A stretch of 49,832 nucleotides of DNA from Planctomycetota bacterium (lineage in GTDB: Bacteria > Planctomycetota > UBA1135 > UBA2386), in NCBI GenBank assembly GCA_016872675.1, contig VGZG01000021.1:1-49832 (forward strand), read 5' to 3'. The notes under the pieces were generated by a model. It ran no database searches. It was given only the letters and a program-made list of their open reading frames with translations, and had not been told where the DNA came from. Below are positions 8,498 through 17,335 of this stretch, one piece after another (position 1 is the stretch's first letter; each line of letters starts with the position of its first letter). Position numbers and translations under genes: made by a program.

Positions 8498-9274
8498 TCA
8501 GGCGTTCACGACGAAGTGCCGGTGCTCGATCGGCATGTCGATCCGGCCTGCGCGCGCGTAGGGATCGAACAGCGCCAGCGCCGCGGCGGCCGGCAGGCGC
8601 GCTGCGCGCTCGGCCAGCAGGAAGCGCAAGATGCGCCAGCGGTCGCCAGGCGTGTCCGGGAAGCGAAGGCGGAATGGCGCGCGGCCGCCGCTCGCGACCC
8701 GGCCCATGCGCGCCAGCAGCGCGTCGAGCTCCTCGGCGGTGTGGTAGGGCATCGGCTCGCCGAGCAGCGCGAAGCACGCGTCCCACATGCGCAGCAGCGC
8801 GTTCTCGCGGCCGGCAAACGCGGCGAGCAGCGTGCCACCCGGCGCGATGGCCTGCAGCAGGCGCGGGACGACGTCGGCGAAGCTGGTGACGTAGTAGAGG
8901 CAGTGGTTGGCGACGATCAGGTCGAAGGCGCCGCGCGAGTCGTCGGGCAGCGCTGTGTGCGAGGCGATCGGTCGCGTCGTGAACGGCGCGAGCGCCGTCG
9001 CGGCGGCTTCGCGGTAGAGCCGTTGCGGTTCGACCAGCGTCAGGTGCAACTGCGCGGGCGAGCAGTCGAGCTGGCGCAGGAAGCGGACGCTGAAACCGCC
9101 GGGGCCGCAGCCGAAGTCGCACAGGCGCAGCGGTTGCGCGCCGCGCGCGCGCAGCACGACAGAGGCAGGCTCGCGATACTGCGCGAGGTCGCTTTCGGCT
9201 TCGTCGCTGTGCGACTCGAAGAACGCGTAGTCGTCGCGGATTGGACCGAAGTCCTTGGCGGGGGAGTCGCTCAC
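8498..9274 (-). CDS. SAM-dependent class I methyltransferase
   Basis: A 258-residue protein. Motif I of the Rossmann methyltransferase fold is LCDFGCGPGGFSVRFL, followed by an acidic end of strand 2 (LTLVEPQRLY), motif IV LIVANHCLYYV and a post-motif RLLQAIAPGGTLLAAF. It therefore binds S-adenosylmethionine, but the acceptor is not evident. The GTG at 9274 (VSDSPAKDFGPIRDDYAFFE) is chosen because it begins just before the first conserved helix. Longer starts give low-complexity sequence that runs into the divergent FAH gene. No clear Shine-Dalgarno sequence precedes it. It is 63 nt upstream of glyS and may be cotranscribed with it. Confidence 0.75.
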   Translation of the reverse strand: MSDSPAKDFGPIRDDYAFFESHSDEAESDLAQYREPASVVLRARGAQPLRLCDFGCGPGGFSVRFLRQLDCSPAQLHLTLVEPQRLYREAAATALAPFTTRPIASHTALPDDSRGAFDLIVANHCLYYVTSFADVVPRLLQAIAPGGTLLAAFAGRENALLRMWDACFALLGEPMPYHTAEELDALLARMGRVASGGRAPFRLRFPDTPGDRWRILRFLLAERAARLPAAAALALFDPYARAGRIDMPIEHRHFVVNA

Positions 9275-9344
9275 ACGGCGATGGTAGCCGGCTTCGCGTG
9301 AGCGCCGCATTGCCGCCGCGGCGGCCGTCGCCGACGATCGCGGC

Positions 9345-10559
9345 ATGGCCGATCCTGCCCCGACGCCTTCGCTGCCGACGATGTTGCCCACCGACGCCGA
9401 CGCCGCGACGCTCGTCGGCCGCGTCGACCGGCCGGGGCGCGGCCCGTGCGTTGTGGCCGTGCGCGACGGCGTCGTTTTCGACATCACGTCGTGCGCGTCG
9501 CCGACCATGCGCGACCTGTGCGCGATGCCGGATGCGGCGTGGCACGCGCGCCACGCCTACGGCGAACGGCTCGGGATCGTTGACGAACTGGCGGCCAACT
9601 CATGGGAGGGCCGCGTCGATCCGGCGCGACCGCGCTTGCTGGCGCCGGTCGACCTGCAGGCGGTCAAGGCCGCCGGCGTGACGTTCGCGATCAGTCTGCT
9701 GGAGCGCGTCATCGAGGAGCAGGCGCGCGGCGATGCGAGCAAGGCCGAGGCGCTGCGCGCGGAGATCCAGCGCACGCTCGGCGGCGAACTGCGCGGGCTG
9801 CGGCCGGGCTCGCCGCAGGCACAGGAGCTCAAGCGCGCGCTGATCGCGCGCGGGCTGTGGTCGCAGTACCTCGAGGTTGGCATCGGTCCCGACCCCGAGG
9901 TGTTCACCAAGGCGCAACCGCTCAGCGCCGTCGGCTACGGCGCGCACGTCGGCGTGCCGCCGTTCTCGCAGTGGAACAACCCGGAGCCCGAGGTCGTGCT
10001 CGTCGTCGACCCGCGCGGCCGCATCGTCGGCGCCACGCTCGGCAACGATGTCAACCTGCGCGATGTCGAGGGCCGTTCGGCGCTGCTGCTCGGCAAGGCG
10101 AAGGACAACAACGCCGCGGCGGCGATTGGTCCGTTCGTTCGGCTGTTCGACCGCGGCTTCACGCTCGATGACGTGCGCGCCACGGTGGTGACGCTGGCGG
10201 TCGACGGCGTCGACGGTTTCGCGCTGCGCGGCGAGAGCTCGCTGTCGCGCATCAGCCGCGATCCGGCCGAACTCGTCGCCGCGACGATCGGCGCGCATCA
10301 CCAGTATCCGGACGGGTTGTGCCTCTACCTCGGCACGATGTTCGCGCCGACGCAGGATCGCGATGGCGTCGGCAAGGGCTTCACGCACAAGCCGGGCGAC
10401 CGCGTGGTGATCGCGGCCGCGCGGCTGGGCGCGCTGGCCAACGTCGTGCAGCCGACGGCGGCGTGCGCGCCGTGGACGTTCGGCGCTGGCGAGTTGATGC
10501 GCAGCCTCGCACGGCGCGATCTGCTGGGGAGCCACCCGACACGCACCGGCCCGGATTGA
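9345..10559 (+). CDS. fumarylacetoacetate hydrolase (FAH) family protein
   Basis: A 404-residue member of the FAH superfamily, metal-dependent enzymes that cleave or decarboxylate beta-diketo or related acids. The metal-binding acidic pair sits in WNNPEPEVVLVV, and further conserved parts are IVGATLGNDVNLRDVEGRS, DNNAAAAIGPF and the C-terminal HKPGDRVVIAAARLGALANVV. The N-terminal 120 residues form the variable FAH N-domain with a long helical insertion (RGDASKAEALRAEIQRTL). This larger subtype is often annotated generically or as 2-dehydro-3-deoxy-D-arabinonate dehydratase-like; the substrate is not resolvable here. The stop codon lies in the loop of a 9-bp hairpin (10547-10568). It is divergent from the methyltransferase gene with 70 nt between. 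Confidence 0.85.
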   Translation: MADPAPTPSLPTMLPTDADAATLVGRVDRPGRGPCVVAVRDGVVFDITSCASPTMRDLCAMPDAAWHARHAYGERLGIVDELAANSWEGRVDPARPRLLAPVDLQAVKAAGVTFAISLLERVIEEQARGDASKAEALRAEIQRTLGGELRGLRPGSPQAQELKRALIARGLWSQYLEVGIGPDPEVFTKAQPLSAVGYGAHVGVPPFSQWNNPEPEVVLVVDPRGRIVGATLGNDVNLRDVEGRSALLLGKAKDNNAAAAIGPFVRLFDRGFTLDDVRATVVTLAVDGVDGFALRGESSLSRISRDPAELVAATIGAHHQYPDGLCLYLGTMFAPTQDRDGVGKGFTHKPGDRVVIAAARLGALANVVQPTAACAPWTFGAGELMRSLARRDLLGSHPTRTGPD

Positions 10560-10568
10560 TCCGGGCCG
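10547..10568 (+). terminator. hairpin enclosing the FAH stop codon
   Basis: CGGCCCGGA and TCCGGGCCG pair perfectly over 9 bp with loop TTGA. The TGA in the loop is the stop codon of the FAH gene (10557-10559). No U tract follows. It is terminator-like by position. Confidence 0.5.
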
Positions 10569-10623
10569 ACGGCCTCGTCGCTGCCGCAGCGGCGCGCAGG
10601 CGTAGCTGGCTCAGGCTTTGGCG

Positions 10624-10642
10624 CCGCCCGCGTCGCGGGCGG
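10624..10642 (-). terminator. GC-rich inverted repeat between convergent genes
   Basis: CCGCCCGCG-T-CGCGGGCGG is a near-perfect 19-nt dyad. It lies 6 nt past the stop of the minus-strand TPGFW gene, and the FAH gene converges from the other side, so it may serve both. No U tract is seen on either strand. Confidence 0.45.
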
Positions 10643-10648
10643 ACAGGC

Positions 10649-11097
10649 TCACAGCCAGTTGAGGTTGTTGTTGGCCGCGTCCAGGGCGTTCTTCAGCATC
10701 TCCTGAGTGAGGCGGTTCGGATCGCCCACTGGCGTGAACGAGTCCAAGCCGAGCGCCTCGTTAGCCGTCGTGATCAGCGCCAGGATGTTCATTGGACCCG
10801 AGCCGGTCTGGATCCAGCAATTGCCGCTGACGCTGCCCGACAGGACGTTGAGCTGCATGGCCGCGAGGTGCGCCGACAGCTGGTAGGACATGTTGACGGC
10901 GTTGCGGTTCTTCAGCCAGTTGCGCCACTCGGGGATCGAGCCGGTCGGGTTGTAGGCCGAGCCGTTGGCGTTGGCGAGGTTGAGCGCGGCGAGCTCGTCC
11001 CAGAAGCCGTTGTTGACGATCAGCGCAGTGCCGTTGTTGTTCTGCCAGAAGCCCGGCGTGCGGCCGATGCATATGACGGTTGGCGGGGTGAGATCAT
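10649..11097 (-). CDS. small TPGFW-motif protein, probable frameshift near the start
   Basis: The body contains RTPGFWQNNNG, then NGFWDELAALNLAN, PEWRNWLKNRN, YQLSAHLAAMQLNVLSG and a helical C-terminus ending NNNLNWL. TPG[FY]W-K/Q-N sequences followed by a LAAMxLNVLSG helix recur in secreted proteins of many bacteria, but I know of no assigned function. The body frame has no ATG, GTG or TTG near its beginning. An ATG at 11097 has an excellent Shine-Dalgarno sequence (GGAAGG, 5 nt spacing) but is one base out of frame. Adding one C to the CCCC run (minus strand, 11088-11085) would give an intact 149-residue protein starting MISPPPTVICIGRTPGFW. So this is a sequencing indel or a genuine frameshift. 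The only in-frame alternative is an ATG at 11227, through non-coding-looking sequence. No signal peptide is visible. Confidence 0.6.
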
Positions 11098-11265
11098 GAG
11101 TGCCTTCCAGGCGAGGTGCGTTCCGAGGCGGGCTGCAAGTTACTGCGGAACGACGCCATTGGCGAACTGGCAAGCGGGGACCTCCGGATCTATGCGCCGC
11201 CGCCTGGGCACGGGTGCCAGGGCGCATTGCCGTGATGGTCCAGCGCAATCCAGCGCGTTTTGGGG

Positions 11266-12195
11266 CTACGCCGACTGCGTGCCAGCGGACGCGGCGAGCC
11301 TCGCCAGCGTCTCGTCGGCCCAGGATTTGGGCGCCAATGGGAAGCCCAACCGCGCGCGCGAGTCGACGTAGCTCTGTGCGACGGCGCGCGCGAGGTTGCG
11401 GATGCGGCCAATGTAGGCGGCGCGCTCCGTTACGCTTATGGCGCCGCGCGCGTCGAGCAGATTGAACGTGTGGCCGGCCTTGAGCAATTGCTCGTATGCG
11501 GGCAGCGCCAGCTGCTGCCGCATCAAGTGCTGCGACTGGCTCTCGTGCGCGGTGAACGCCGACAGCAGGAACGCCACGTCGCTGTGCTCGAAGTTGTAGG
11601 CGCTCTGCTCGACCTCGTTCTGGTGGAACACATCGCCGTACTTGATGCCGGCAGCGTAGACGAGGTCGAAGACGTTGGCGACGCCTTGCAGGTACATGCA
11701 CAAGCGCTCGAGGCCGTAGGTGATCTCGCCGGTGATCGGCCGGCAGTCGATGCCGCCGACCTGCTGGAAGTAGGTGAACTGCGTCACCTCCATGCCGTTG
11801 AGCCAGACCTCCCAGCCGAGCCCCCAGCAGCCGAGCGTGGGGTTCTCCCAGTTGTCCTCGACGAAGCGCACGTCGTTCTTCTTGAGGTCGAAGCCGACGG
11901 CCGCGAGCGAGCCGAGGTAGAGGTCGAGGATGTCAGCCGGCGCCGGCTTCAGCACGACCTGGTACTGGTAGTAGTGCTGCAGACGGTTCGGATTCTGGCC
12001 GTAGCGGCCGTCCTTCGGCCGCCGGCTCGGCTGCACGTAGGCGGCCTTCCAAGGCTCTGGTCCAAGGGCGCGCAGAAACGTCGCGGTGTGGCTGGTGCCG
12101 GCGCCGACCTCCATGTCATACGGTTGCAGCAGCGCGCAGCCCTGCTCGTCCCAGTAGGCCTGCAGGCGGAGGATCAGTTGCTGGAAGGTCAGCAT
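11266..12195 (-). CDS. glyQ: glycyl-tRNA synthetase alpha subunit
   Basis: The 309-residue catalytic alpha subunit of the alpha2-beta2 glycyl-tRNA synthetase, forming glycyl-adenylate and charging tRNA-Gly together with GlyS (encoded at 6332-8434). The N-terminus [25 protein letters not shown] and the segments [33 protein letters not shown] and [21 protein letters not shown] are near-invariant in the family. These cover class II motifs 1 and 2, while [15 protein letters not shown] lies in the C-terminal half. The ATG at 12195 gives the standard start. The gene is not adjacent to glyS. The 262 nt upstream is shared with the divergent FG-GAP gene. Confidence 0.97.
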   Translation of the reverse strand: MLTFQQLILRLQAYWDEQGCALLQPYDMEVGAGTSHTATFLRALGPEPWKAAYVQPSRRPKDGRYGQNPNRLQHYYQYQVVLKPAPADILDLYLGSLAAVGFDLKKNDVRFVEDNWENPTLGCWGLGWEVWLNGMEVTQFTYFQQVGGIDCRPITGEITYGLERLCMYLQGVANVFDLVYAAGIKYGDVFHQNEVEQSAYNFEHSDVAFLLSAFTAHESQSQHLMRQQLALPAYEQLLKAGHTFNLLDARGAISVTERAAYIGRIRNLARAVAQSYVDSRARLGFPLAPKSWADETLARLAASAGTQSA

Positions 12196-12352
12196 CGGCG
12201 GAGCCGGATCCTACGGACCGCCGGCCGGTCGATGCCATCGGCTTCCGCAGCGGACGGCCGGCGCCGTTGCTGACGGTCGGCGGACCCGCTGCGATGGGGA
12301 CATCCTGAGCCGGGAATTCTGGCGTACCGCGCGTCCAGGTTGCCGTACCCCG

Positions 12353-12382
12353 TTGCCCGGATTCCACGGCAGGGGGTAGCCT
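12353..12382 (+). promoter_or_regulatory. candidate promoter of the FG-GAP gene
   Basis: TTGCCC at 12353 and TAGCCT at 12377 are separated by 18 nt. They lie about 75 nt before the GTG start at 12458, in the non-coding gap between the divergent glyQ and FG-GAP genes. The match to a sigma-70 consensus is only partial. Confidence 0.25.
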
Positions 12383-12457
12383 CCCCTGACCTGCCACTCC
12401 CCGGTGCGGCCGCATCGGGGACTCTTCCCGCCACTCCTGCGACCGAAAGAGGTCTCC

Positions 12458-15070
12458 GTGCATCTCCTCATCCGTCCCGCGCTCGCTGCCGCCATCGCTG
12501 CCGCCGTTTGCGTCCCGTCGCTGCGCGCCCAGTGGGCGACCTTCGTCAACCAGACGTCGACGCGCCTCGTCGCCAACGCCGCCGTCGGCTCCGCGGATCC
12601 TGAAGAGAAGGACTACGCCTGGGCCGACTTCGACCAGGACGGCGACACCGATCTCGTATGCGTGCGCAAGTCGCCGGCGACGACGACCGGCCACTTCCCG
12701 AACGTGCTGTTCATGAACGAGAACGGCGTGCTCACCGACCGCACGGCGGCGTTGGCCAGCGCGTCGCTGATCGCCGGCAGCCAGGGCATGCTCGACGCCA
12801 CCAACGACCGCGACGTGGTCGCCGTCGACGTCAACGGCGACGGCTGGGTCGACCTCGTCACCTGCACCACGCTGACGGCGGGCAACCCGCAGTACATCCG
12901 CGTGCCGCGCGTCTACGTCAATCGCGGCAGCAACCTCGGCGTCTGGCAGGGCTTCCTGTACGACGACGCGCTGCGCATCGACGACACGCCGTGGGGCGGC
13001 AACCACCGCTTCTGCTCGGTCGCCACCGGCGACGTCGACAACGACGGCGACATGGACCTGTACTTCGGCGACTACCAGCAAGGCGGCGCCCGCCCGACGG
13101 ACATCGACGACCGGCTGCTGCTCAACAACGGCGCGGGCTACTTCACCGACGTGTCGTCGGCGCGCATGACCGCCGAGATGCTCGAGTCGTCCTTTGCGAT
13201 GAAGGTCGCGATGGTCGACATGAACCTCGATGGCAAGCTCGACATCATCAAGGACGACGCGCTGAACGCGCCGCAGGGCATTTCGATCAGCTACAACAAC
13301 GGCGCCGCCGGCCCGGGCCACTTCGGCACCTACCAGGTCGCGTACGGCAACGCGCCGTACCACTTCCACATCGGCGACCTCAACAACGACAACCTGCCGG
13401 ACATGATCGTCAGCGACGACGGCCAGGACCGCTACATCCTGCACACCGGCGTCGTCAACGGCCAGGCGACCTTCAGCCCGACGATCGCGTTCAGCTACGT
13501 CGGCGGCGGCGGTGACGACGGCTTCGGCGGCAACAACATCATCGCCGACCTCAACAACGACGGCTGGAAGGACGTGATCATCGCCGACTTCGACGTCGAC
13601 GTCGCCGGCTGCGGCCGCCGCTGCCACATTTTCCGCAACCTTGGCAACGCGCCGAACGTCGCGCTGCAGGAGGAGCAGATCGGCGGCAACATCGGCGGCA
13701 TCCCGACGAGCATGCTGACCGGCACGTACGACGTCGCGGTGTTCGACATCAACGGCGATGGCTGGAAGGACATGGTCATCGGCCGCTGCGCGGGCACCCA
13801 GGTCTGGATCAACCAGCCGCCGAGCGGCATATCGTTCCAGATCGCGGGCGGGCCGCCGGTGATGATCGCGCCCGGTGTGTCGCACCCGGTCAACGTCACC
13901 GCGACGGGCATCGGCGCGGTCGTCCCGGTGGCTGGCAGCGGCCGGCTGTACTACTCGATCAACAACGCGCCGTTCGCGCAGGTCGTCATGACCAGCGGCG
14001 CGGCCGGCCAGTACAGCGCTTCGCTGCCGGCGATGCCCAACTGCGCCGACGGCATCCGCTGGTACGTCGCCGTCGACGGCACCAACGCCACGACCTACAC
14101 CGACCCGCCGACGGCGCCCGCCGGCGTCTACGCGGCGCCGGCCGCCGTGGGCCTGACGACGATCTACAGCAACAACTGCGAAGCGGCCGTGACCGGCTGG
14201 ACCGTCACCAACACCGCGCTCACCACGGGCGCGTGGCAGGTGGCGACGCCGATCGGCACATCGCTTGGCGCCCAGCCCGCGGCGCCCAACGAGGACGCCG
14301 AGGCCAGCGCCAGCGCGACGAAGTGCTGGGTGACGCAGAACGGCGTTGTCGGCGGCGCGGCCGGGGCGGCTGATGTCGATGGCGGTCCGACGGACCTCGT
14401 CTCGCCGCCGCTGAACTTCACCGGCAGCGACGGCTTCGTCAGCTACCGCCGCTGGTTCTTCAGCAGCACGTCGGAGGACACGCTGATCGTTTCGGTCAGC
14501 GGCGACAACGGCGTCAACTGGACGACGGTCGAGACCGTCGGCAACAGCGGCAACAACCAGTGGATCCAGCGGCAGTTCCGCGTCGGCCAGTACGTGGCGC
14601 CGTCGGCCAGCGTCCGCGTCCGCTTCCGCACGTCGGACAACCCGAACAACTCGACGACCGAAGCCGGCATGGACGTCTTCACCGCCGAGGCGTTCACCTG
14701 CGTGCCCTGCCAGCAGCAGATCGCGCTGGCCACCAACGGCAGCGCCTACCTGTCGATCTGCGGCGGCGACCTGTCGACCCCTGGCTCGTTCTCGACCCTC
14801 AAGGTCGTCAGTCTGCCGGCGGGCACGAGCGGCCTGCTGGTGTTCGACCTGCCGCTGCTGCCGACGCCGTGGCTCGGCGGCACGCTGATGTCGCCGGCGC
14901 CGTTGATCCTCGGCCCGCTGTTCGCCGATGCGACCGGCACCTACCAGATCCCGGTGCCGCTCGGCGGCCTGCTGCCGCCGGGTTGGTTCCTGCACACCCA
15001 GGCGCTGTACAGCGACGCCGCGCTGCCGTCGGCGACTGGCCAGACCAACGCCGTCAAGGTGCAGTGGTGA
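12458..15070 (+). CDS. secreted FG-GAP (VCBS-like) repeat protein with C-terminal beta module
   Basis: An 870-residue exported protein. The GTG at 12458 is chosen because AGAGG lies 5 nt upstream and a signal peptide follows immediately (residues 1-24, ending SLRA, Gln25 next). Residues about 45-450 carry at least seven FG-GAP-type calcium loops, for example DFDQDGDTDLV, DVNGDGWVDLV, DVDNDGDMDLY, DLNNDGWKDVI and DINGDGWKDMV, which build integrin-like beta-propeller blades. A middle region (about 460-730) looks like Ig-like and jelly-roll beta domains (NNCEAAVTGWTV, SDGFVSYRRWFFSSTSED). The last ~115 residues, after CVPCQQQ, form a module related to those ending the next three genes. It is probably cell-surface or extracellular, in adhesion or ligand binding; the target is unknown. 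A 6-bp hairpin follows the stop. Confidence 0.85.
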   Translation: MHLLIRPALAAAIAAAVCVPSLRAQWATFVNQTSTRLVANAAVGSADPEEKDYAWADFDQDGDTDLVCVRKSPATTTGHFPNVLFMNENGVLTDRTAALASASLIAGSQGMLDATNDRDVVAVDVNGDGWVDLVTCTTLTAGNPQYIRVPRVYVNRGSNLGVWQGFLYDDALRIDDTPWGGNHRFCSVATGDVDNDGDMDLYFGDYQQGGARPTDIDDRLLLNNGAGYFTDVSSARMTAEMLESSFAMKVAMVDMNLDGKLDIIKDDALNAPQGISISYNNGAAGPGHFGTYQVAYGNAPYHFHIGDLNNDNLPDMIVSDDGQDRYILHTGVVNGQATFSPTIAFSYVGGGGDDGFGGNNIIADLNNDGWKDVIIADFDVDVAGCGRRCHIFRNLGNAPNVALQEEQIGGNIGGIPTSMLTGTYDVAVFDINGDGWKDMVIGRCAGTQVWINQPPSGISFQIAGGPPVMIAPGVSHPVNVTATGIGAVVPVAGSGRLYYSINNAPFAQVVMTSGAAGQYSASLPAMPNCADGIRWYVAVDGTNATTYTDPPTAPAGVYAAPAAVGLTTIYSNNCEAAVTGWTVTNTALTTGAWQVATPIGTSLGAQPAAPNEDAEASASATKCWVTQNGVVGGAAGAADVDGGPTDLVSPPLNFTGSDGFVSYRRWFFSSTSEDTLIVSVSGDNGVNWTTVETVGNSGNNQWIQRQFRVGQYVAPSASVRVRFRTSDNPNNSTTEAGMDVFTAEAFTCVPCQQQIALATNGSAYLSICGGDLSTPGSFSTLKVVSLPAGTSGLLVFDLPLLPTPWLGGTLMSPAPLILGPLFADATGTYQIPVPLGGLLPPGWFLHTQALYSDAALPSATGQTNAVKVQW

Positions 15071-15076
15071 CCGACA

Positions 15077-15093
15077 GCCGCGCTTGACGCGGC
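15077..15093 (+). terminator. short GC hairpin after the FG-GAP gene
   Basis: GCCGCG and CGCGGC pair around loop CTTGA, starting 7 nt after the stop codon. The stem is only 6 bp and no U tract follows, so termination is uncertain. Confidence 0.35.
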
Positions 15094-15212
15094 GCAACGG
15101 AAACCGTCCCGGGAGCGGCCCGGCAGTCGCACACGCGGTCATCGGGCCGCGTTGTTTCTGCTAGACTCTGGCGACTACCCTGCGGCGCCCTCCTCGCCGC
15201 GCCTACCCGCCG

Positions 15213-17069
15213 ATGCACCCTATGCGCACGCTCGCACTCGCCGTCGTCGCTGCCGCGCAACTATGCGCGCAGACGCCGCAACCCAAGGCCGGCCGTCCGC
15301 TCAACGGTCTCACCGCCGCCGAGTCGGCGCGCTGGCAGGCCGGTCGCCAGGACTTCACGCGCGTCATGACGGTCCAGGACGGTCTCGGGCCGATCTTTAA
15401 CCAGACCAGCTGCGCATCGTGCCACAACAACCCGGTCGGCGGCCCGGGCAGCATCACGGTCACGCGCTTTGGCTACACGGACGGCAAGGGCAACTTCGAT
15501 CCGCTGACGGCGCTCGGCGGCTCGCTGCTGCAGCAGGCCGGCATCCATCCTCTGTGCGTCGAGACCGTGCCGGCCGCGGCCAACACCACGGCCACGCGCG
15601 TCACCACCTCGTCGCTCGGCATCGGCCTGATCGAGGCGATCCCCGACGTCGCGATCGCCGCGCGCGAACTGACGCCGCCGAGCGCCAACGTCAGCGGTCG
15701 CGTGCACTGGGTGCATCTGCTCGAGGCCCCGACAGCGCCGCTGCGCGCCGGGCGTTTTGGCTGGAAGTCGCAGCTCGCCACCGTGCTGTCGTTCTCTGGC
15801 GATGCCGCGCAGAACGAACTCGGCATCACCAACCGGCTGCTGCCGACGGAGAACGCGCCGAACGGCAACATGGCGCTGCTGCTGCAGTTCGACACGCGGC
15901 CCGATCCCGAGGATCAGCCCGATCCCGCGACCGGCCGCGACATGATCGACCGGTTGACCGACTACCAGCGCTTCTTGGCGGCGCCGCCGCAGACGCCGCG
16001 CAGCGGCATGACCGGCGAGGCGATCTTCGCCGCCGTCGGCTGCGCCGACTGCCACGTTGCGTCGTTCACGACCAGCAACAGCGCGACGCTCGAAACCGCG
16101 CTGCGCAACAAGGTCGTCAAGCCGTACACGGACTTCCTGCTGCACGACATGGGCATCGCCGCCGACTTCATTCCGATCGGCGACGCGTCAGGCCAGGAGA
16201 TCCGCACACCACCGCTGTGGGGCGTGCGCAGCAAGGATCCGCTCTGGCACGACGGCCGCGTCGCCGGCGGCACGCTGCAGAGCCGCGTCCTCGGCCCGAG
16301 CGGCGTGATCTTCCAGCACGGCGTGTTCGGCAGCGAGGCGGTGGCTTCGGCCGTCGCGTTCAACAACCTGTCGGCCGCCGACAAGCAGAAGGTCGTCGCC
16401 TTCCTTGGCTCGCTCGGACGCCTCGAATTCGACGGCAACGCCGACGGCGTGTGCAACAGCCTCGACCTGCCCGGCTTCGTCGCCGCGAGCGCCGGCGCCG
16501 GCGGCCCGTACACGGCCGACGCCCCGCAGGCCGTGTTCGACTTCAATCAGGACGGCTACGTCAACCAGACCGACCTCGCGGCCTTCGCGCTGGTCTTCGA
16601 GGGCGACTGCAACGCCAACGGCAGCAACGACCTGCAGGACGTCGTCGCCGGCACGAGCGCGGATTCGAACGGCAACCTCGTCCCCGACGAGTGCGAGACC
16701 TGCCAGACCAACCTCGGCTTCGCCGGCAGCGGCACGCTGACGTTGACCGTCTGCGGCGACGCGCTGACGACCGCCGGCTCGCGCGCGACGTTCCAACTCG
16801 CCAACGGTCCGGCCAACGGCCTCGTGCTGGTCGCCATCGGCTTCACGTCCAACCCGACGCCGATCACCGCGACCGAGATCCTGGTCCCAGCACAGCCGCT
16901 CGCGGCGCTGGTGACGTTCCTCACGCTCGACGCCAACGGCCGCCTGCGCGTGCCGATGTTCGGCGGCAGCAACACGCCGACGCTGAGCTGGGTCTTCCAG
17001 GGCCTCGCCTTCGACGGCGCCAACTGGGACCTGTCGAACGGCGTGCAGGTGACGTTCGGGACGTTCTGA
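15213..17069 (+). CDS. secreted di-haem oxidoreductase (DUF1111/MauG-like) with calcium loops and C-terminal module
   Basis: A 618-residue exported c-type cytochrome. The signal peptide covers residues 1-19 (ending LCA, Gln20 next). Two haem c attachment motifs are seen: CASCH at residues 67-71 and CADCH at 277-281. The region between and after (QEIRTPPLWGVRSKDPLWHDGR) matches the di-haem thiol oxidoreductase or cytochrome c peroxidase-like family, which shuttles electrons in the periplasm. Residues about 408-495 hold EF-hand or dockerin-like loops (DGNADGVCNSLDLPGF, DFNQDGYVNQTDLAAF, DCNANGSNDLQDV and NLVPDECE), then C-Q and a ~115-residue beta module with VCGDALTTAGS. The cytochrome fold is normally soluble, so the added modules suggest surface attachment or sorting. 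The ATG at 15213 is used; 15222 is equally possible. Confidence 0.88.
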   Translation: MHPMRTLALAVVAAAQLCAQTPQPKAGRPLNGLTAAESARWQAGRQDFTRVMTVQDGLGPIFNQTSCASCHNNPVGGPGSITVTRFGYTDGKGNFDPLTALGGSLLQQAGIHPLCVETVPAAANTTATRVTTSSLGIGLIEAIPDVAIAARELTPPSANVSGRVHWVHLLEAPTAPLRAGRFGWKSQLATVLSFSGDAAQNELGITNRLLPTENAPNGNMALLLQFDTRPDPEDQPDPATGRDMIDRLTDYQRFLAAPPQTPRSGMTGEAIFAAVGCADCHVASFTTSNSATLETALRNKVVKPYTDFLLHDMGIAADFIPIGDASGQEIRTPPLWGVRSKDPLWHDGRVAGGTLQSRVLGPSGVIFQHGVFGSEAVASAVAFNNLSAADKQKVVAFLGSLGRLEFDGNADGVCNSLDLPGFVAASAGAGGPYTADAPQAVFDFNQDGYVNQTDLAAFALVFEGDCNANGSNDLQDVVAGTSADSNGNLVPDECETCQTNLGFAGSGTLTLTVCGDALTTAGSRATFQLANGPANGLVLVAIGFTSNPTPITATEILVPAQPLAALVTFLTLDANGRLRVPMFGGSNTPTLSWVFQGLAFDGANWDLSNGVQVTFGTF

Positions 17070-17335
17070 GGCGGCTCGCCCGCGAGGCGACCCGCGTCAG
17101 CGATTGCTGAGACGCCGCGAGGCGGGACCCGTCCACCGCGAGATCGACGCCGCCGGCCTGCGGCCGTTGCGGCCGACCGTGCGGTTCCAACGCGAGACGC
17201 GCGCGGGCGATCGTGCGATCGTCCATTGCCATAGCCACCGTTGCATGGGTGTCACGCGGTCATGCGACTGCGCCGTTGACGCCCCGCGGATTGTCGCCGG
17301 TTGACCATGCGCGTCTGGTGGGGGAGCCTTTGCGG

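Noticed and set aside
6035-9301. 1088-codon open frame on the plus strand over glyS and the methyltransferase
   Set aside because: It is antisense to two genes with clear family motifs, its translation is Arg/Gln/Ala/Val-biased without any domain, and it is explained by high GC at third positions.
12116-15142. 1008-codon open frame on the minus strand over the FG-GAP gene
   Set aside because: It is antisense to a gene with a signal peptide and repeated calcium loops. The translation is low-complexity Arg/Val/Ala and has no start signal.
15162-15167. TAGACT as -10 promoter element before the di-haem gene
   Set aside because: No -35 element lies at a suitable distance, so it is too weak to list as a feature.
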